Below are positions 46,953 through 59,104 of a stretch of 64,000 nt of DNA, piece by piece. The notes beneath the pieces are model-generated. The model did no database searches, was not told the origin of the DNA, and saw only the letters and a program-made list of their open reading frames with translations. The stretch is from Cylindrotheca closterium (taxonomy: Eukaryota > Bacillariophyta > Bacillariophyceae > Bacillariales > Bacillariaceae), in contig CAKOGP040002424.1 of NCBI GenBank assembly GCA_933822405.4, positions 62,001 to 126,000 of the forward strand, read 5' to 3'. Positions within the stretch are counted from its first letter, which is position 1. Each line of letters opens with the position of its first letter. Made by a program: the position numbers and the translations under genes.

Positions 46953-47596
46953 GAAATACTTTCAACGGATTTCGGGGCTTGCATTAGCTAATTCATGTCC
47001 TGATTTGCATACCAGAAATCAGCTCTTAGTCTCTTTGTGAGCTGGAGCGAAGTTTGTAAAAGATACTAGCGTTGATGGATGATTCGTGATTACGGCACAA
47101 TTGTTTTATAATACTGTACCTCGTACCTCGTACCACCTTGTACTGTAGTCAGCGGGACAGAAATATTTTGCTGAGTGTGAAAAAGCCACGTCACATGAAG
47201 GTCGTCAACGTTCAAATTTCATACTACGACTCATTCGAGCAAAGTTGAAGACGACATGATTTGTGTCGCAATACGACAATGCTATCTATAAGGTGTTCGG
47301 ATCTCAAGCAAAGGATGTTAAGTAAATCGAAATACTACTTATGGGAAAATTCTGGAAGCTGAATCATCCCAAACATGACACATCATTCCGTGCATCATCA
47401 GAATAAAGACATTCGATACTGCATCAGCTCAGAGAACAAAAGCCCAAGGAACGTACGATTGAGGCAGCAGGTGACAAACACAAGAGAACCATCACCCAAC
47501 CGAAGATTAGCCAAAGATATGCACGATTGTCTACTACATTAAATCGAGGTTGACAGAAGATAAAGATAACAAAGCAACACTACAGAATAAGCAACG
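46953..47596. promoter_or_regulatory. Upstream region of the plus-strand heat shock factor
   Basis: This is a 644-bp spacer. It contains a short tandem repeat GTACCTCGTACCTCGTACCA (from 47116) and CACGTCACATG near 47190, a possible bZIP-type (CRE-like) site. No gene was seen. Confidence 0.45.
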
Positions 47597-48909
47597 ATGG
47601 CTTTGAACACAGGGGAAGACGGAGATCATTTTCGATCCAAGCCGATAACAGTTTCATCAACCTCCTCAATGGAGACAGTTACGTCCTTCAACAATGATAG
47701 AGCAAGCATGATTGGGACCCAAATTGTGTCCAACGACCCATCGCTAATAAGAACCACACCACCAGCGGCGCACTCCATACAGTATACTTCTCAAAAACCT
47801 TCGGCACAATCGGCAGAGACCGCGGCAGCTTTCCCGAGCTCCATTTCACTTGTTCGCAACCCGCTACGGTCACCATCTACCGGAGTCGTAATCCCTTCGG
47901 TCGCCAGTCCCAATGCCGTTCCGGAGTTCCTCTATCAACTGACAAAGATGCTAACAGACAACAACCGAGATATCATTGAGTGGTCCAATGGTAAGCGTCC
48001 AAGTAACGAAGTCCAGGGACCATTGCTCATTTCACACTTACTAACGCTGTTTTGCGTTTCTGCAGGAAAAATTGAAGTCCACAACCCACACAAGCTTCAA
48101 TCCCATGTTCTGAATCGATACTTTCGACACTCCAAGTTTGCTTCGTTTCAGCGGCAATTGAACTACTTTGGTTTCCGAAAACTAGCCGGAAAAGGCAAGA
48201 TGGCGCCGTGCTCGTATGTCAATGACGCCACGACCAACGAGCTTCGGTCTCTTTTACACATCAAGGTGAGCAGTCGTAAACTAGTCGTGTCCACAAACAA
48301 TAGTAATTGTACCTCAACTCTCTTCAGAGAAAAACAGGGAACGAACCTAAGTCGAAAAGTGCTGAAAAGAAAGGGGCTAACCGCATTGTCGCAAAGTCAA
48401 TACCCGGAGGGACCCGAGCTGCCATATCACCCTTTCACACCGGGGATAGCACAGCATCGCAACCTTCCACTGCAAGCGCTCCGCAGCATACCCAGCAAGC
48501 AATAGCACGTGTGGCAGTTGGAAGGGGAATTCGCCACGGCTTCTCACTGCCAGGAGGACAACCAAAGGAGAGTAGACCTCTTCCAGCAACTGTTTCTTCT
48601 ACATCTGCCTTGGCACCCAGTCCTGTCGAGTCTAACTTGACTGCCCTCCAGACCAACTTTCAGACTTCCTTGCAACAAGACATAAATTCCACAAATCCAC
48701 CAACTTCTCACCCTGTAACAATTTCCTCAACACCATCCGGTGGTCTCGCCTATGTCCCTGGCTCCCTACGTAGGGACGACTCCCTAGTGGATTTGGCTAT
48801 GATACCTATGGGAGAATCTTCTTTGACCAACGATCAGGGTGGCGCCATGCCATTCATTGATTTCCCTTGGGACACGAGTATGTTTCAAGATGAGGAACCT
48901 CTTACATAG
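47597..48909 (+). CDS. Heat shock factor (HSF-type DNA-binding protein) A
   Basis: Three exons: 47597-47990, 48066-48265 and 48328-48909 (391 aa). The HSF DNA-binding domain (about 110-200) is built across both introns: [59 protein letters not shown] and [19 protein letters not shown]. The N-terminal and C-terminal regions are Ser/Thr/Pro/Gln-rich. Near the end [15 protein letters not shown] is shared with the neighbouring HSF. There is no clear leucine-zipper HR-A/B, as in many diatom HSFs. It is nuclear; target genes are unknown. Confidence 0.9.
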
Positions 48910-49561
48910 CCAGTCGAACGCAGTCTCATTTTGTTGACAAAAGAAATATAGACTTTTCTATTCATATACTTTTAAAATTCCTACAATATACTATGCTAGG
49001 ACTATCTATCCTTTTCAACGACCTTAGTGATCAAAAGTGTGCATCATCGCGTTTTTTGGGTTCCTACCAAACAATTCCTGGAATCGGGAGCAAACATCAC
49101 GGGCAGTGAAATCGCTCGTGGAGCTTGCGGGCAATCCCAGAGGGTCTCACCGAAGTGTACTCCGTTGTGTTGTCTTGCCACATGCTTGAGAAGAAAGATG
49201 AATCATCATCAGCGATATTCCTTTGGGACACCTTCAGATTAACTGTTCAACCGTCCCGACTCCAGCTGGAAAGCAGTCAATTACCTAGTTCTTACTTCAC
49301 CGACCATCCAAGAGAAGCGCGTGCTTGTTGATGATTCGAATGGATACTAGGTACAGTAGATCGAAAAGAAACATGAGATCCCATACAAGCTGCACCAGCT
49401 CTACTAGACACCTATGGCATAAAATTTAATACTGTATTGTAACTTTTTTTTTTAGCAAGCGCAAATATTAAACAAATAATTATACCATAATAATAGTCTT
49501 GGAGCAGATCTTGCAAGACTCATGAATGAACCCCTTTGTACATTTCCCTTTCCAAATCCAT
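48910..49561. other. Convergent spacer between two HSF genes
   Basis: This is a 652-bp interval between facing stop codons. It is AT-rich at 49430-49500, with short open frames only. No RNA gene was recognised. Confidence 0.5.
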
Positions 49562-51013
49562 CTAAGACTGTTGGTTCTGATTGTAATTGTTAGTCATTTG
49601 TTGCTGATTTTGCTGGAAAGCAGCAAAGGGAGTCCCATTGGGCATCATAGCCAAGTCAGCCAACGAGGGATCTCTTGACAAAAAACTGTTGAGGCTCAAT
49701 AGAGACGAGAGGCGGTTCGAAGAAGCCAAAAGTCCACCCAAAGAGGCAGAACTGATGTTGCCAGAGAACATGTTATTCGTGGAGGGTAATCTGTTCAAGA
49801 GATTTTGTCCACCGACCATGTTGTGGCCGTTGCCTTGCTGCATGTTTTGGCCATTGACTTGATCATTGCCCAACAGAGACTTCAAGTTGGTAGCAGAATC
49901 AAAGAGATTCGTTTGCTGCCCAGCAGGAGCTGAGTTGGCCGCATTCATGGCAGCCGTGGCGGCGCCAGCGGGCTGTTGAGAAGCAGCGGCATTTAGGGCA
50001 GCAGTGGCTGGGTTGTCACCACCATTGTTTCCTTGTAATTGCGCGAAGTTAATGGCACCGCCGTTGGCCATGCTTAGTGCAGCCGCATTGAGAGCGGCGC
50101 TGGCACCACCCTGAGCTTGTTGCTTGGACAAGGTTGCAAGTTGAGCTTGGAGTTGTTCGATGGACGGCATGTTGGGCTTGATTGCTCCCAACTGTTGGAG
50201 ATCGTTCCAGGAATTCCGTTGTTGTTGGGTTTGTTGGGCCAACAATTGGGAAAGAGGATTTTGCTGCATTTGCAACTGATTGAGTCCAAAGGCACCTTGA
50301 CCCATACCCTGCATGCCAGGAGCTCCAGCCAAGCCTGGAATACCAGTTCCAAGGCCGGGGTTGAGACTGCCTTGTAGCTGCATGGCAGCTCGCTGTTGCA
50401 TGGCAGCTTTGCGAGCCGCAGAGCCATTGGTCTTTCGCTTGATGAGAAGGAGACTTCTAATATCAGAAGTGGCATTCTCGTTGACGTAAGAACAGGGTGA
50501 CATTTTTCCCTTTCCGGCAATCTTACGGAATCCAAAGTAGTTCAACTGGCGTTGGAACGATGCAAATTTGGAATGGCGAAAGTACTTGTGAAGGACTTCA
50601 GCTTCAAGCCGCTCTGGGTGGTGAACCTTGATGCGCCCATCAACCCATTCAATGATTTCACTGTTGTCATCCGTTAGCATCTTTGTAAGCTGGTATAAAA
50701 ACTCGGCTACTGGGTGATGCTGACTGCCACGATCAGGGATTTCTCCTCCCGGTCCTTCTTGACCTGATGGGAGAGCTTGGGGGCCAGCGCCGGCTTGATC
50801 AGCATGTGACATTGCGGATACTGGAGTCAGTGAAGATACTTGAGCAACACTGGCTGAAGTTGGGCCAGGGTCCGACTTGATCTGAGGGACGTCTCCCTCC
50901 TTGTTTGGTGGGAGTCCTTGTGCCTGAAGAGCAGACAATACCGCACCTGGAGAATTCGCTTGTGCATTTGCTGCCATTTCAGACAGAGCTGCTTGTACTT
51001 TCATTTGGTCCAT
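49562..51013 (-). CDS. Heat shock factor (HSF-type DNA-binding protein) B
   Basis: 483 aa, no intron. The HSF domain lies at about 100-195: [60 protein letters not shown] and [21 protein letters not shown] long Gln/Ala/Asn/Gly-rich region follows (about 210-440), with a Met/Gly/Leu segment. The end carries [15 protein letters not shown], matching the tail motif of the adjacent HSF. It is likely a nuclear regulator with a Gln-rich activation region. The intronless structure contrasts with the three-exon neighbour. Confidence 0.92.
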   Translation of the reverse strand: MDQMKVQAALSEMAANAQANSPGAVLSALQAQGLPPNKEGDVPQIKSDPGPTSASVAQVSSLTPVSAMSHADQAGAGPQALPSGQEGPGGEIPDRGSQHHPVAEFLYQLTKMLTDDNSEIIEWVDGRIKVHHPERLEAEVLHKYFRHSKFASFQRQLNYFGFRKIAGKGKMSPCSYVNENATSDIRSLLLIKRKTNGSAARKAAMQQRAAMQLQGSLNPGLGTGIPGLAGAPGMQGMGQGAFGLNQLQMQQNPLSQLLAQQTQQQRNSWNDLQQLGAIKPNMPSIEQLQAQLATLSKQQAQGGASAALNAAALSMANGGAINFAQLQGNNGGDNPATAALNAAASQQPAGAATAAMNAANSAPAGQQTNLFDSATNLKSLLGNDQVNGQNMQQGNGHNMVGGQNLLNRLPSTNNMFSGNISSASLGGLLASSNRLSSLLSLNSFLSRDPSLADLAMMPNGTPFAAFQQNQQQMTNNYNQNQQS

Positions 51014-52091
51014 CGTTATTGTCGGATTTCCTTGTTGATTTCTTAACTCGGCTGCAGAATTGTAATATTGTGACGAGGAACGTGTGGAAGTTGGAGAGAA
51101 TGATCACAAGAACGAGGCTTGATAGCGTAAAAGCAATCGTTTTTGGGAGCGTGTGCTGCAGACGTGGCAGAGTTACTTCATGGTCTTGGGATGTTGTTAA
51201 ATGGTAGACCGGCGCTAGAATCCCGACATCTTCTTGCCCTAAGTTGTTTGATATTTATAGGCATTATTGCATATAACGATCGCCAATCCACCTTCAATCA
51301 GTACATTTTTTACGACAGTACTTCACAATACGTATGCATCTACGTTTTTCATTTTCGGCTGAATTTCACTTCTGGAAAGGAGTTTCTCCATTAAACAGAT
51401 ACGATTTATGAAAACAAAACCAAGCTTCTGATCTATTAAATGTGGAGATATGGCATTAAATAATTCTGATAAATGTGAGGCATAAGGAGGTAATCTGCAA
51501 AGGCTGACGTATGCCAATCTGTGGAAATACAATAAGTGACTTTGGCACTTTCAAATCAAGCCAGACCAGCTCGTTCGTTTTTCCCAACCAATCAAATTCA
51601 CATAATTTTTTCGAATTGAAGTGAACGAAATTCGTCGCTTGCGTCAGCATATTCGTTTGAAGGGCTCGTTGTGATGTCACTGAGAGCACCGAACAAGAAA
51701 TGAATAAAAATGAATAAGTCGAAACATTCCAGAGAACAAGAGCCGTCTCATGGAAAAAGAAAAATAGAAGGTATATGAGACCCAGCGATGATAAGTTCAT
51801 CTTCTCTGATGACACAAACTGTCCAAATTATCAAACAGAAAGAGTACAGTACCTGATTCCTCAACAATACTTGCAGCACTTGAGAACCATCAACGGACAA
51901 GATGCGTTTTGAAACAATCCCATCAACTGTGCGGAGAAGATTGTTCTTGTCCTATTTGAAGTACCAGAGCCAACAATCAACTATGGACGAGATCATTTCA
52001 CCTTTCCCTTACACAGATGATTCTTTGCTCTCCAACGATCAGACGAACATAATTTTTCCTAGCATCCAATCTATTGTCTTTATACTTGTAG
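51014..52091. other. Intergenic interval between HSF B and the kinase-like cluster
   Basis: About 1.1 kb with only short open frames on both strands and no family signal. The left part must hold the HSF B promoter and 5' leader. GTACAGTAC lies at 51844-51852. Confidence 0.5.
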
Positions 52092-54047
52092 CTACACTGG
52101 CAGATTCTTTAGAACTTCCTCTCTCGACAACTCATCGCCCAAGCTTTCTGATACCGCATCTTTCAAGAGTTCCACCACTTTGAATATGGAGGGTCGTTCG
52201 TCTGCATCATAGATAAAGCATTGTTTGATAACCTCGACGAGCCTCGCCTCTTCTTTGCTGCGTTCTGAGAACCGCGGGTCAATATAGGTTATGTTGCCAG
52301 CCTTGATTGCTTTCTACAAGTCAAATAGTTGATGTGGGTGAGGCTTCTTTGCTTGGTGCTTTGATTGCATCGCAGAATCCCAGTTCGTACCTTTGTTTCT
52401 TTCACCTCCATCCATGGAAAGACGTACATCCCTGATAGCAGGCTGTAAAAGTTATTGCCTAGGGACCACACATCGATCTTCTCGTTTATGTGCTCATCCT
52501 TGTACTCTTCAGGGGACCGCCACTACAAATAACAAACAACAGGATAAGCAACAATTCTGTTGGATAATTTTCACCGATCATCAATCATAGACCAAAAACT
52601 TACATTGCCATGACCAACGCCATTGGTATATCTACAATATTCCCCTTCAGTATCATCATACAACATGAACTCGGCTCGATTAAAATCGTTGATCTTGAGC
52701 ATGGTTCTGTCCTTGGTCAACAGAAACTGAGACATTTGCACGTCGTCATGTACGATAACGCCGTTACTGAATCCATGCAACAAGGCTATTCCCTCTGCCA
52801 TTTCTAGTGCTAATACTAGTTTCTGCTTCCCAGTCAGTTTGGAATGGACTTCAAATACGTCTGTCTTACTGAGGTCTTCATCCACCCATCCATCGTCTTC
52901 GTAGGCTACCTCTTCGACATCGCCGTGATAAAAGTACTCTGATAGGATCCCATAGCCACAATAGCCGTATATGTCATAGGTTCGTGGATTCGCAGATAGT
53001 CGTTCGGCTACTAGTGCATCCATCCGAACAGTTTCATAAGTCTCCGTATCTGAAGTATCGTCTTTGCTGTATATTATATCTTTGAGGGCAATCTTCTGGA
53101 CGTCATTGTCGAAGTCGTGATCTAAAGCAAACACCTGACGCCACCCACCATTTCTACACATTGCCGAGCGTCACGGGGAAGGATTGAGGTACAGTTTCTT
53201 TGGATAACATCAATGGATAAACAGCTACTCACGCAAGGAACTTGACGTTCTGCTCTAAAAGGCTTTGCTCATGGAACCTGTTGCAGTTTTGGAAATTGAA
53301 TCGATGCTCTGACATCCGCCGGCAGTGCTTCGTAGAATCTGCATGAATTCCTCGATTTATGTCATCATCAAAGTCGTAATACCTAGAGTAGTTTCGTTGT
53401 CAGAACGGCCAAATTGACATCACGCAATCAAAGGCATATGCAGTGAAAAAGTGCACTTACAGTTCCTGGTCATCATCTCTATCTGCATCGGGCGGCCGAT
53501 AATCCGTTCCCTCAAGCTTCCTGTCGCGAAAAATCTGTCTTCCTTCTTTATCATCGGCGAGCAAATTAATAGTCAAGTCGCCATAGTCCTCCACATGTGG
53601 ATCGTCTGTCAATATTCCTTTTGGAAGAGAGAAAGCTCTCACTCCTGTAGCTGGAATGCGCTGAAATACAATGTTCGAGGGGGCAAAAATACGTTCAATC
53701 TTGCCAGTCTTGCCAAATACTTTTGCAGTCAAGGCACGATGGAAGCCAAAAGCTGGCGCTTCCAAGCTTTCTACCTGCTGATGCAAGAAAACTATGGCGA
53801 TCAGAAAGGTAATGATAACAACAGCGTATACCCAGGTCGCAATTCTTAAAGTTTTGGAGTGCCGATAAGGGTTGGATATCGATCCATCACTGACACAAAG
53901 GGTTGGAAGTACAGATTGGTTCCGCGCCCTTCGACCCTGTGGCTTCCTCATGCTGCATAATACAGCAATGGATGATGTATTTCCTCCTTCAAAAGCTTTC
54001 ATCGGTTTGGGTTCGTCTGCATGATTATCTACGATTGTAAGTTCCAC
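52092..54047 (-). CDS. Membrane-anchored degenerate kinase-like protein, copy A
   Basis: Five exons: 54047-53461, 53382-53233, 53153-52604, 52522-52391 and 52313-52092 (546 aa). A basic N-terminus precedes one membrane segment (TWVYAVVIITFLIAIVFLHQ, about 72-91). A motif CRRMSEHRFNFQNCNRFHE precedes the kinase-like domain. Kinase landmarks are a beta3-like Lys (KIALKDI), VHDDVQMSQFL in place of HRDLKxxN, NDFNRAEF in place of DFG, WRSPEEY (APE), IDVWSLGNNFYSLLSG and DERPSIFKVV. The HRD Asp is kept, but the loop Lys and Asn are Gln and the DFG Gly is Asn. It is probably a pseudokinase or an atypical kinase. It is the last of three tandem paralogues. Confidence 0.82.
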
Positions 54048-54443
54048 AAGTTCTCAATGTGAAGTGCAGAAATTGGAAAATAACTGATTTGATACACAGG
54101 TACACGTGTATTTTGTCAAATGCCAAAGATTACATAGCACTTCTAACGCACAGAAGTCGATGTACATAGCGCACCTCGTCAGGACAATAAACAACGTCCA
54201 GACTGGCAGGCGCGATAGGCAACTTTTCAGTGTACAGTTTTCAGTACACAAAGCGTCGTGCCTCACAAACTAACTGCATTCGACTTCAGCCACGTGCCTA
54301 TTACGTGGAGGCTGCAGTTCGTCCCATGGAGACGAGCAGATGTATTGAACAAGTAGGAAGAGTGCACAGAGCAAGGGATCCTTTCATTGGCTCCGCAAGC
54401 ATTTGTGTTTGTGTCCAAGGCGAAAGTCTTGAGCGTCAAGGCT
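54048..54443. other. Spacer between kinase-like copies A and B
   Basis: This is a 396-bp same-strand interval that should hold the promoter of copy A and the 3' flank of copy B. No further feature was recognised. Confidence 0.5.
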
Positions 54444-56439
54444 CTACTCTTTATCGGCAAGCGCTTGTAGAATGTCAATTCTTGACTCCTCTTCGCTTAA
54501 ACTTTCAGATACAGCATTCCTCAGATATGAAACCACCTCAAATATTGTAGGTCTATCATCTGGATCGTACTTGAAACATCTTTCAATCAATCGAGCTAGT
54601 GCCTTTTCCTCTTTGCTCCTTGTCAAATAACGAGGGTCAATGTAAGAAATTTCTCCTCTCTTTACTGCTTTCTGTAGTGAGACAACCAAAGCGGCGAGAT
54701 CAGATTGAAGCTGTACTAATTCGGGAGCAGAAAGATAGACTGCAACGCACCTTAACTCCGTCGGTGTTCGTCCAGTACATAGGGTTCAACCCAGTTAGTA
54801 AAGCATACATGTTGTTGCCAAGGCTCCAAATATCGATCTTCTCGTTCAATCGGCCATCTTTATATTCTTCGGGCGATCGCCACTGGAAAAAGGAGCGGGT
54901 GTCAGCATCATTAGATTTATAATTGTCCAATCGATCCAAGTTACGTACATTGCCATTGCCCTTTCCATTTTGGTATCGGCAGTATTTCTGGGTCGTTTCG
55001 TCAAAGAGCATGAACTCTGCGCGGTTAAAATCATTGATCTTTAGCATAGATCTTTCCTTGTTTAAAAGATATTGCGGCAATTGAATGTCATCGTGAACTA
55101 TTGGTCCCCCACCATATCCATGCAAAACGGCAATGCCTTCGGCCATTTCTAGTGCCAAGACTAGTTTCTCTTTCCCCGTAAGATCGTTCTGTGGCTGCAA
55201 CTCTTCCCTGTCATAATCTTGTTCGGCGTGCCCGTCTCCGGTAATTACCAAGTCTTCTATATCCCCATGGTAAAAGAACTCGGACATGATTCCTAATCCA
55301 CAAAAGCCAAATATATCGAACGTTCGAGGACTCGAAGAAAGCCTTTCGGCGACCATCGCGTCCATCCGAACGAACTCAAAGTTATCCACTGCTACGTCCA
55401 TTCTTCGTAACAAGATGATTGAGCTCGAGTTGCCGTGAAACGAGTGAAGCTGTTGGAGTTGGCATTGGGAACTTACGAGATGTGAATGTCCTTTACTGCC
55501 ATCATTTCAATACCTTCCATGAATGAATGCCCAATCGCAAATACTTGGCGATATGATCCCGCACTGAAAAAGGCAATAGTAAGTTAGCTGCGCTTGCTTC
55601 AAACCAACAAGAGCATAGTTCTCTCACCCCAAAAATGTGATGCCACTTTCAATCAACTCTTGCTCGTGATATGTGTTACAATTTTGAAAGTTCACTCGAT
55701 GCTCGGGTATCCGCCTGCAGGTCTGTTTGGAATCAATATAATCGCTACGAAGCTTATCGTCGTCGAAATAGTAGTACCCATCAAGATCGTCGTCCAATGA
55801 TTCATCTGGTAATCGGTATTCGGTGTCCTCCTCCGTAAAGTTGTGAAATATTTGTCGTTTGACATCGTCTTCCTCGAAGAAATCGAGGTATAGCCCACCA
55901 AAGTCAAATTCGTCACCATCTTGTTTGAATTCCGGTAGATCTCCGTATGGTAGATTGAATGCCTCTGTAGCCGGAACGAAACTGAACTTGATAGCGGTTG
56001 GCGTTGATAGAACTCCAATGCGGAAGCGACCCTCTGTCAAATCCATACTGTCGACTTTCAAATATAGGATCACATTCAGCATCAGAAATCCCAGAACTCC
56101 AGTGGCCCCCATACCAGCAAGTATTCTCCATGTCTGTTTCGGATTGCCCCTTCCGACGACGCGGCCGTATCGTCGGATTTTGACTTTGAATGCTTGCTTT
56201 AGGAGCCGCATGGCTGGGGGTTGCTTCCGACCATGCCTTGCTCGCAACCCGTTTGTAGGACTCGTGCCCTTTTTTGGAGAAGCGCAAGGGCTATGTTGCC
56301 CTCCTTCAAGATCAAGGTCCGTTCTAGACAAAGTTCTTGCTCGAGATCTCATCACCGTACACGAACAATGCCGATGTTTTTTCTTTGTTGGTTGTGAAAT
56401 AAAGTGGTCGAATTGATCAAAATCATCTTCTACCAGCAC
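54444..56439 (-). CDS. Membrane-anchored degenerate kinase-like protein, copy B
   Basis: Five exons: 56439-55628, 55563-55477, 55402-54949, 54882-54751 and 54671-54444 (570 aa). The Arg/Lys-rich N-terminus (VKIRRYGRVVGRGNPK) precedes one membrane segment (ILAGMGATGVLGFLMLNVIL). The CRRIPEHRVNFQNCNTYHE motif follows, then GAGSYRQVFAIGHSF (Gly-loop-like) and MMAVKDI (beta3 Lys). HDDIQLPQYLL replaces HRDLKxxNxL and NDFNRAEF replaces DFG. WRSPEEY, IDIWSLGNNMYALLTG and DDRPTIFEVV complete the C-lobe. The 132-nt exon starting at WRSPEEY is identical in length and phase in all three copies, showing tandem duplication. Confidence 0.83.
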
Positions 56440-56568
56440 ATGAAACTATACCGGTACAGTAACTAATAACATGAAGACAGATGGTAGGTAGTCCTAGTCA
56501 ATACCCCAACTGATGCCAACATGGAATATACAATGATCCAAATCACGATTATCCTCGCTATTTTTAGT

Positions 56569-58654
56569 CTAAGTTTCGCCCTTACTCATAGCGTCGCGTA
56601 TTGATGCCTCAAGGTATTCAACAATCTCAAATATGGTTGGCCGATCCGCTGGTTTATGTTCGTGACAGTGGTCAATTAGGTGGGCCAGCCGCTTCTCCGC
56701 GAATGAATGAGTTCGAAATGCCTCGCTCAGCGGTGCTTTGACTCCTTTCTGGACAAGTTTCTATATAATTCAATGGAAACAAAGTAGAAGCAATGGTGAG
56801 TTTGGATTGCTCTGACTGTGGCACAAAAGAAAGTGAGACGACTGACCTGGATTTCAGGAGTTTCTTTCTCATTGAATGGATCGACACCTGTCAAAATGGA
56901 GAAAAAATTGTTGCCCAAACTAAACACATCAACCTTCTCTGTAAGAGCTCTGTCGGCATATTCTTCCGCAGCCCGCCACTGATGCAAAAACGAGGTGAGA
57001 CAATACTTCTTCATGCTTCCACGCATCATTCTCGTCGGATTCCCTGACTTACACTTCCAGATCCCACACCTTCCCAATAGCCACAATATTTATTCTTGTG
57101 GTCATCAAAGAGGACAAACTCGGCTCGATTAAAGTCATTCAGTTTCACCATGGTCTTGTCGGCATTCCATAGGAATTGCGATAGTTGGATATCTTGGTGA
57201 ACAATGATTCCACCAGCATGTCCGTGCAAATCAGCAACGGCATCTGCCATTTGCTTGGCCATTAGGAGTTTTTCTAGCGGAGAGAGCACATTCTGTGGAT
57301 CATATCCCTCGTCGACGGAGGCATCCTCGTTGGGTACAATTTCGGCTTCCAAATCTCCGTGTGGGAAGAATTCCGAAAGGATTCCCAATCCACAAAAGCC
57401 GTAAATATCATAAATTCGAGGACTGGCGGTGAGTCGTTCCGCCACAATGGCGTCCATTCGAACAAATTCATAGTTTTCTTCCGTAGCCTCAAAGCTGTCA
57501 TGTAAAGTCTCAAAAGTTAGAACGCAAAGGGAAGCACCGAAGAATCATCCAGCAGGCAGCAACAACTTGGTGCACTTACTCGAAATGAATATCTTTAAAG
57601 ATGATTCGCTCTTGTTTGTCTACATTGTCATGTTTTCCGACCATGACCTGTCGATAAGCTCCAGCACTAGAAATGAAATGAAGGTGTAAGAATGAAAAAC
57701 AACGATCGTTCATATCAATAGTCTGACTGACTGACGACTCACTTTAGATAGGTTCCTTGCGATTGGATAAAATCAATTTCGTGGTAGACATTGCAGGTCG
57801 GAAAGTTCAAACGGTGTTGGTGCGTTCTACGACATTGATAGTCGTACTCCGTGTCCTTGCCATACTCGTCACGCTTAAAGTCGTCGTCAAAGGCAAAGTA
57901 ACTGTTTAGCGAATTATCAATACAGAAGTGCTGTAAGCAAGACAAAAGTTTCACAATAGACTGTTTCCAATCCACACAATGATACTCACGCAAGATCCTC
58001 CATTTCCTCGTCCTGGTCCTCGTCGTTTTGTTTGAGTGGACTGAAGTATTGAAAGCCGTCCTCCAATTGGAAATCGTACCAAATATTCCGCCTGGCACTG
58101 TCTTCGGCAAAAAAGTCCATTTCGAGGCCACCATAATCAATATATGGATTATCTTCCTTGTCATTTTCAAAATAGTCTTCGTCTCTCCATGGAATTGGCA
58201 TTTGGATTCCATTTTTGTGCATCCTCCAATGATGTTGTTCTGGTTGTTGTTTGGGAAAGACAATCTCAAAGTCATTGGAAATGGTTGGGCGTAATATTGT
58301 GGATTTGGAGGATGGTTTCGTCATCCCTACCACTTGGAATAGTTCAAAGAGTGCAAACAAGACTAAAATGGCCACACCCGTACATACAATGGCAAAAGGC
58401 AAAGCCTTTTGTGGATGCTTGTTCAAGTAATGCCGCAGTCTTCGGTGGAGTCCACGTTGCAAGGATGACATTAGTCGTTTGGAGGTACGTTTTCGTCGCC
58501 GTTGTTGTCGAGGAAACCGAAATTCTTTCTTTCCAGTACTAGTACTAGTAGTCTTATCATTGTTAGTTTCAGCTCCGGAACCGACTTCCAAGGACGATCG
58601 GCGAGCATTATTATTCGAAGCAGCCACAGCTGCATTTGGTCTGGTTCGTAGCAT
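56569..58654 (-). CDS. Membrane-anchored degenerate kinase-like protein, copy C
   Basis: Six exons: 58654-57990, 57901-57743, 57666-57580, 57494-57053, 56978-56847 and 56760-56569 (558 aa). The start chosen is MLRTRPNAAVAASNNNARRS; the frame stays open upstream into the retroelement repeat, which is not credible as native N-terminus. A very basic stretch (RFPRQQRRRKRTSKR) precedes the membrane segment (ALPFAIVCTGVAILVLFALF). CRRTHQHRLNFPTCNVYHE, AYRQVMVG, IIFKDI, VHQDIQLSQFL, NDFNRAEF, WRAAEEY, VDVFSLGNNFFSILTG and DRPTIFEIV mark the kinase-like fold. It is the most divergent copy; the APE Pro is also lost (AAEE). Confidence 0.82.
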
Positions 58655-58921
58655 GTTATTGTGTCCTTTTTCTATTATGGAATATGCTGGTTCTTGACTG
58701 ATTCTTCCTTTGTCGTGCTTTGTATTTTTTTTGCTATCGTAGAATAGTCGCCATGCAGTTACAATAGTTTGATGATGATGTTTGTTGGTATAAATCGGAC
58801 AATGCGAGAATGATAAACGTGAGAACGATTTGAATTTTTGAAGCGTGCTGTGGTCTGTCCACACACGGTCGACACTATCATAGTACAGTACGAAGTTTCG
58901 TCTCATTTGATTTGCCGGTAC

Positions 58922-59104
58922 ACTATCGAAGATAGCCAACTGGCGCCTACCGCCTGGTTTCTTCCGTGAGGGATTCTTTCTTGGTGTGACTCTGGTGGGT
59001 TGTGGTGTGAAGCTGGTCTTTTGGATTGCGCGCGAAGCGTGCGGTTCCAGAAGACCAGTCTTTGATATCCCGCAAAGCGGAATATCAGAGACTTGCTTGC
59101 CTAC
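58922..59104 (-). repeat. Retroelement terminal repeat B2 (183 bp)
   Basis: Identical by eye to 59329-59511. It contains three hairpins: 58923-58935 (CTATC-GAA-GATAG), 59013-59058 (a long stem from CTGGTCTTTTGG/CCAGAAGACCAG with an inner GCGCGC-GAA-GCGTGC) and 59064-59086 (GATATCCCGC-AAA-GCGGAATATC). Its outer edge is the inferred 3' end of the element. Confidence 0.85.

Noticed and set aside
51456..51815. 119-aa hydrophobic minus-strand frame
   Set aside because: It lies in AT-rich spacer, its composition follows the base bias, and it has no start context or motif.
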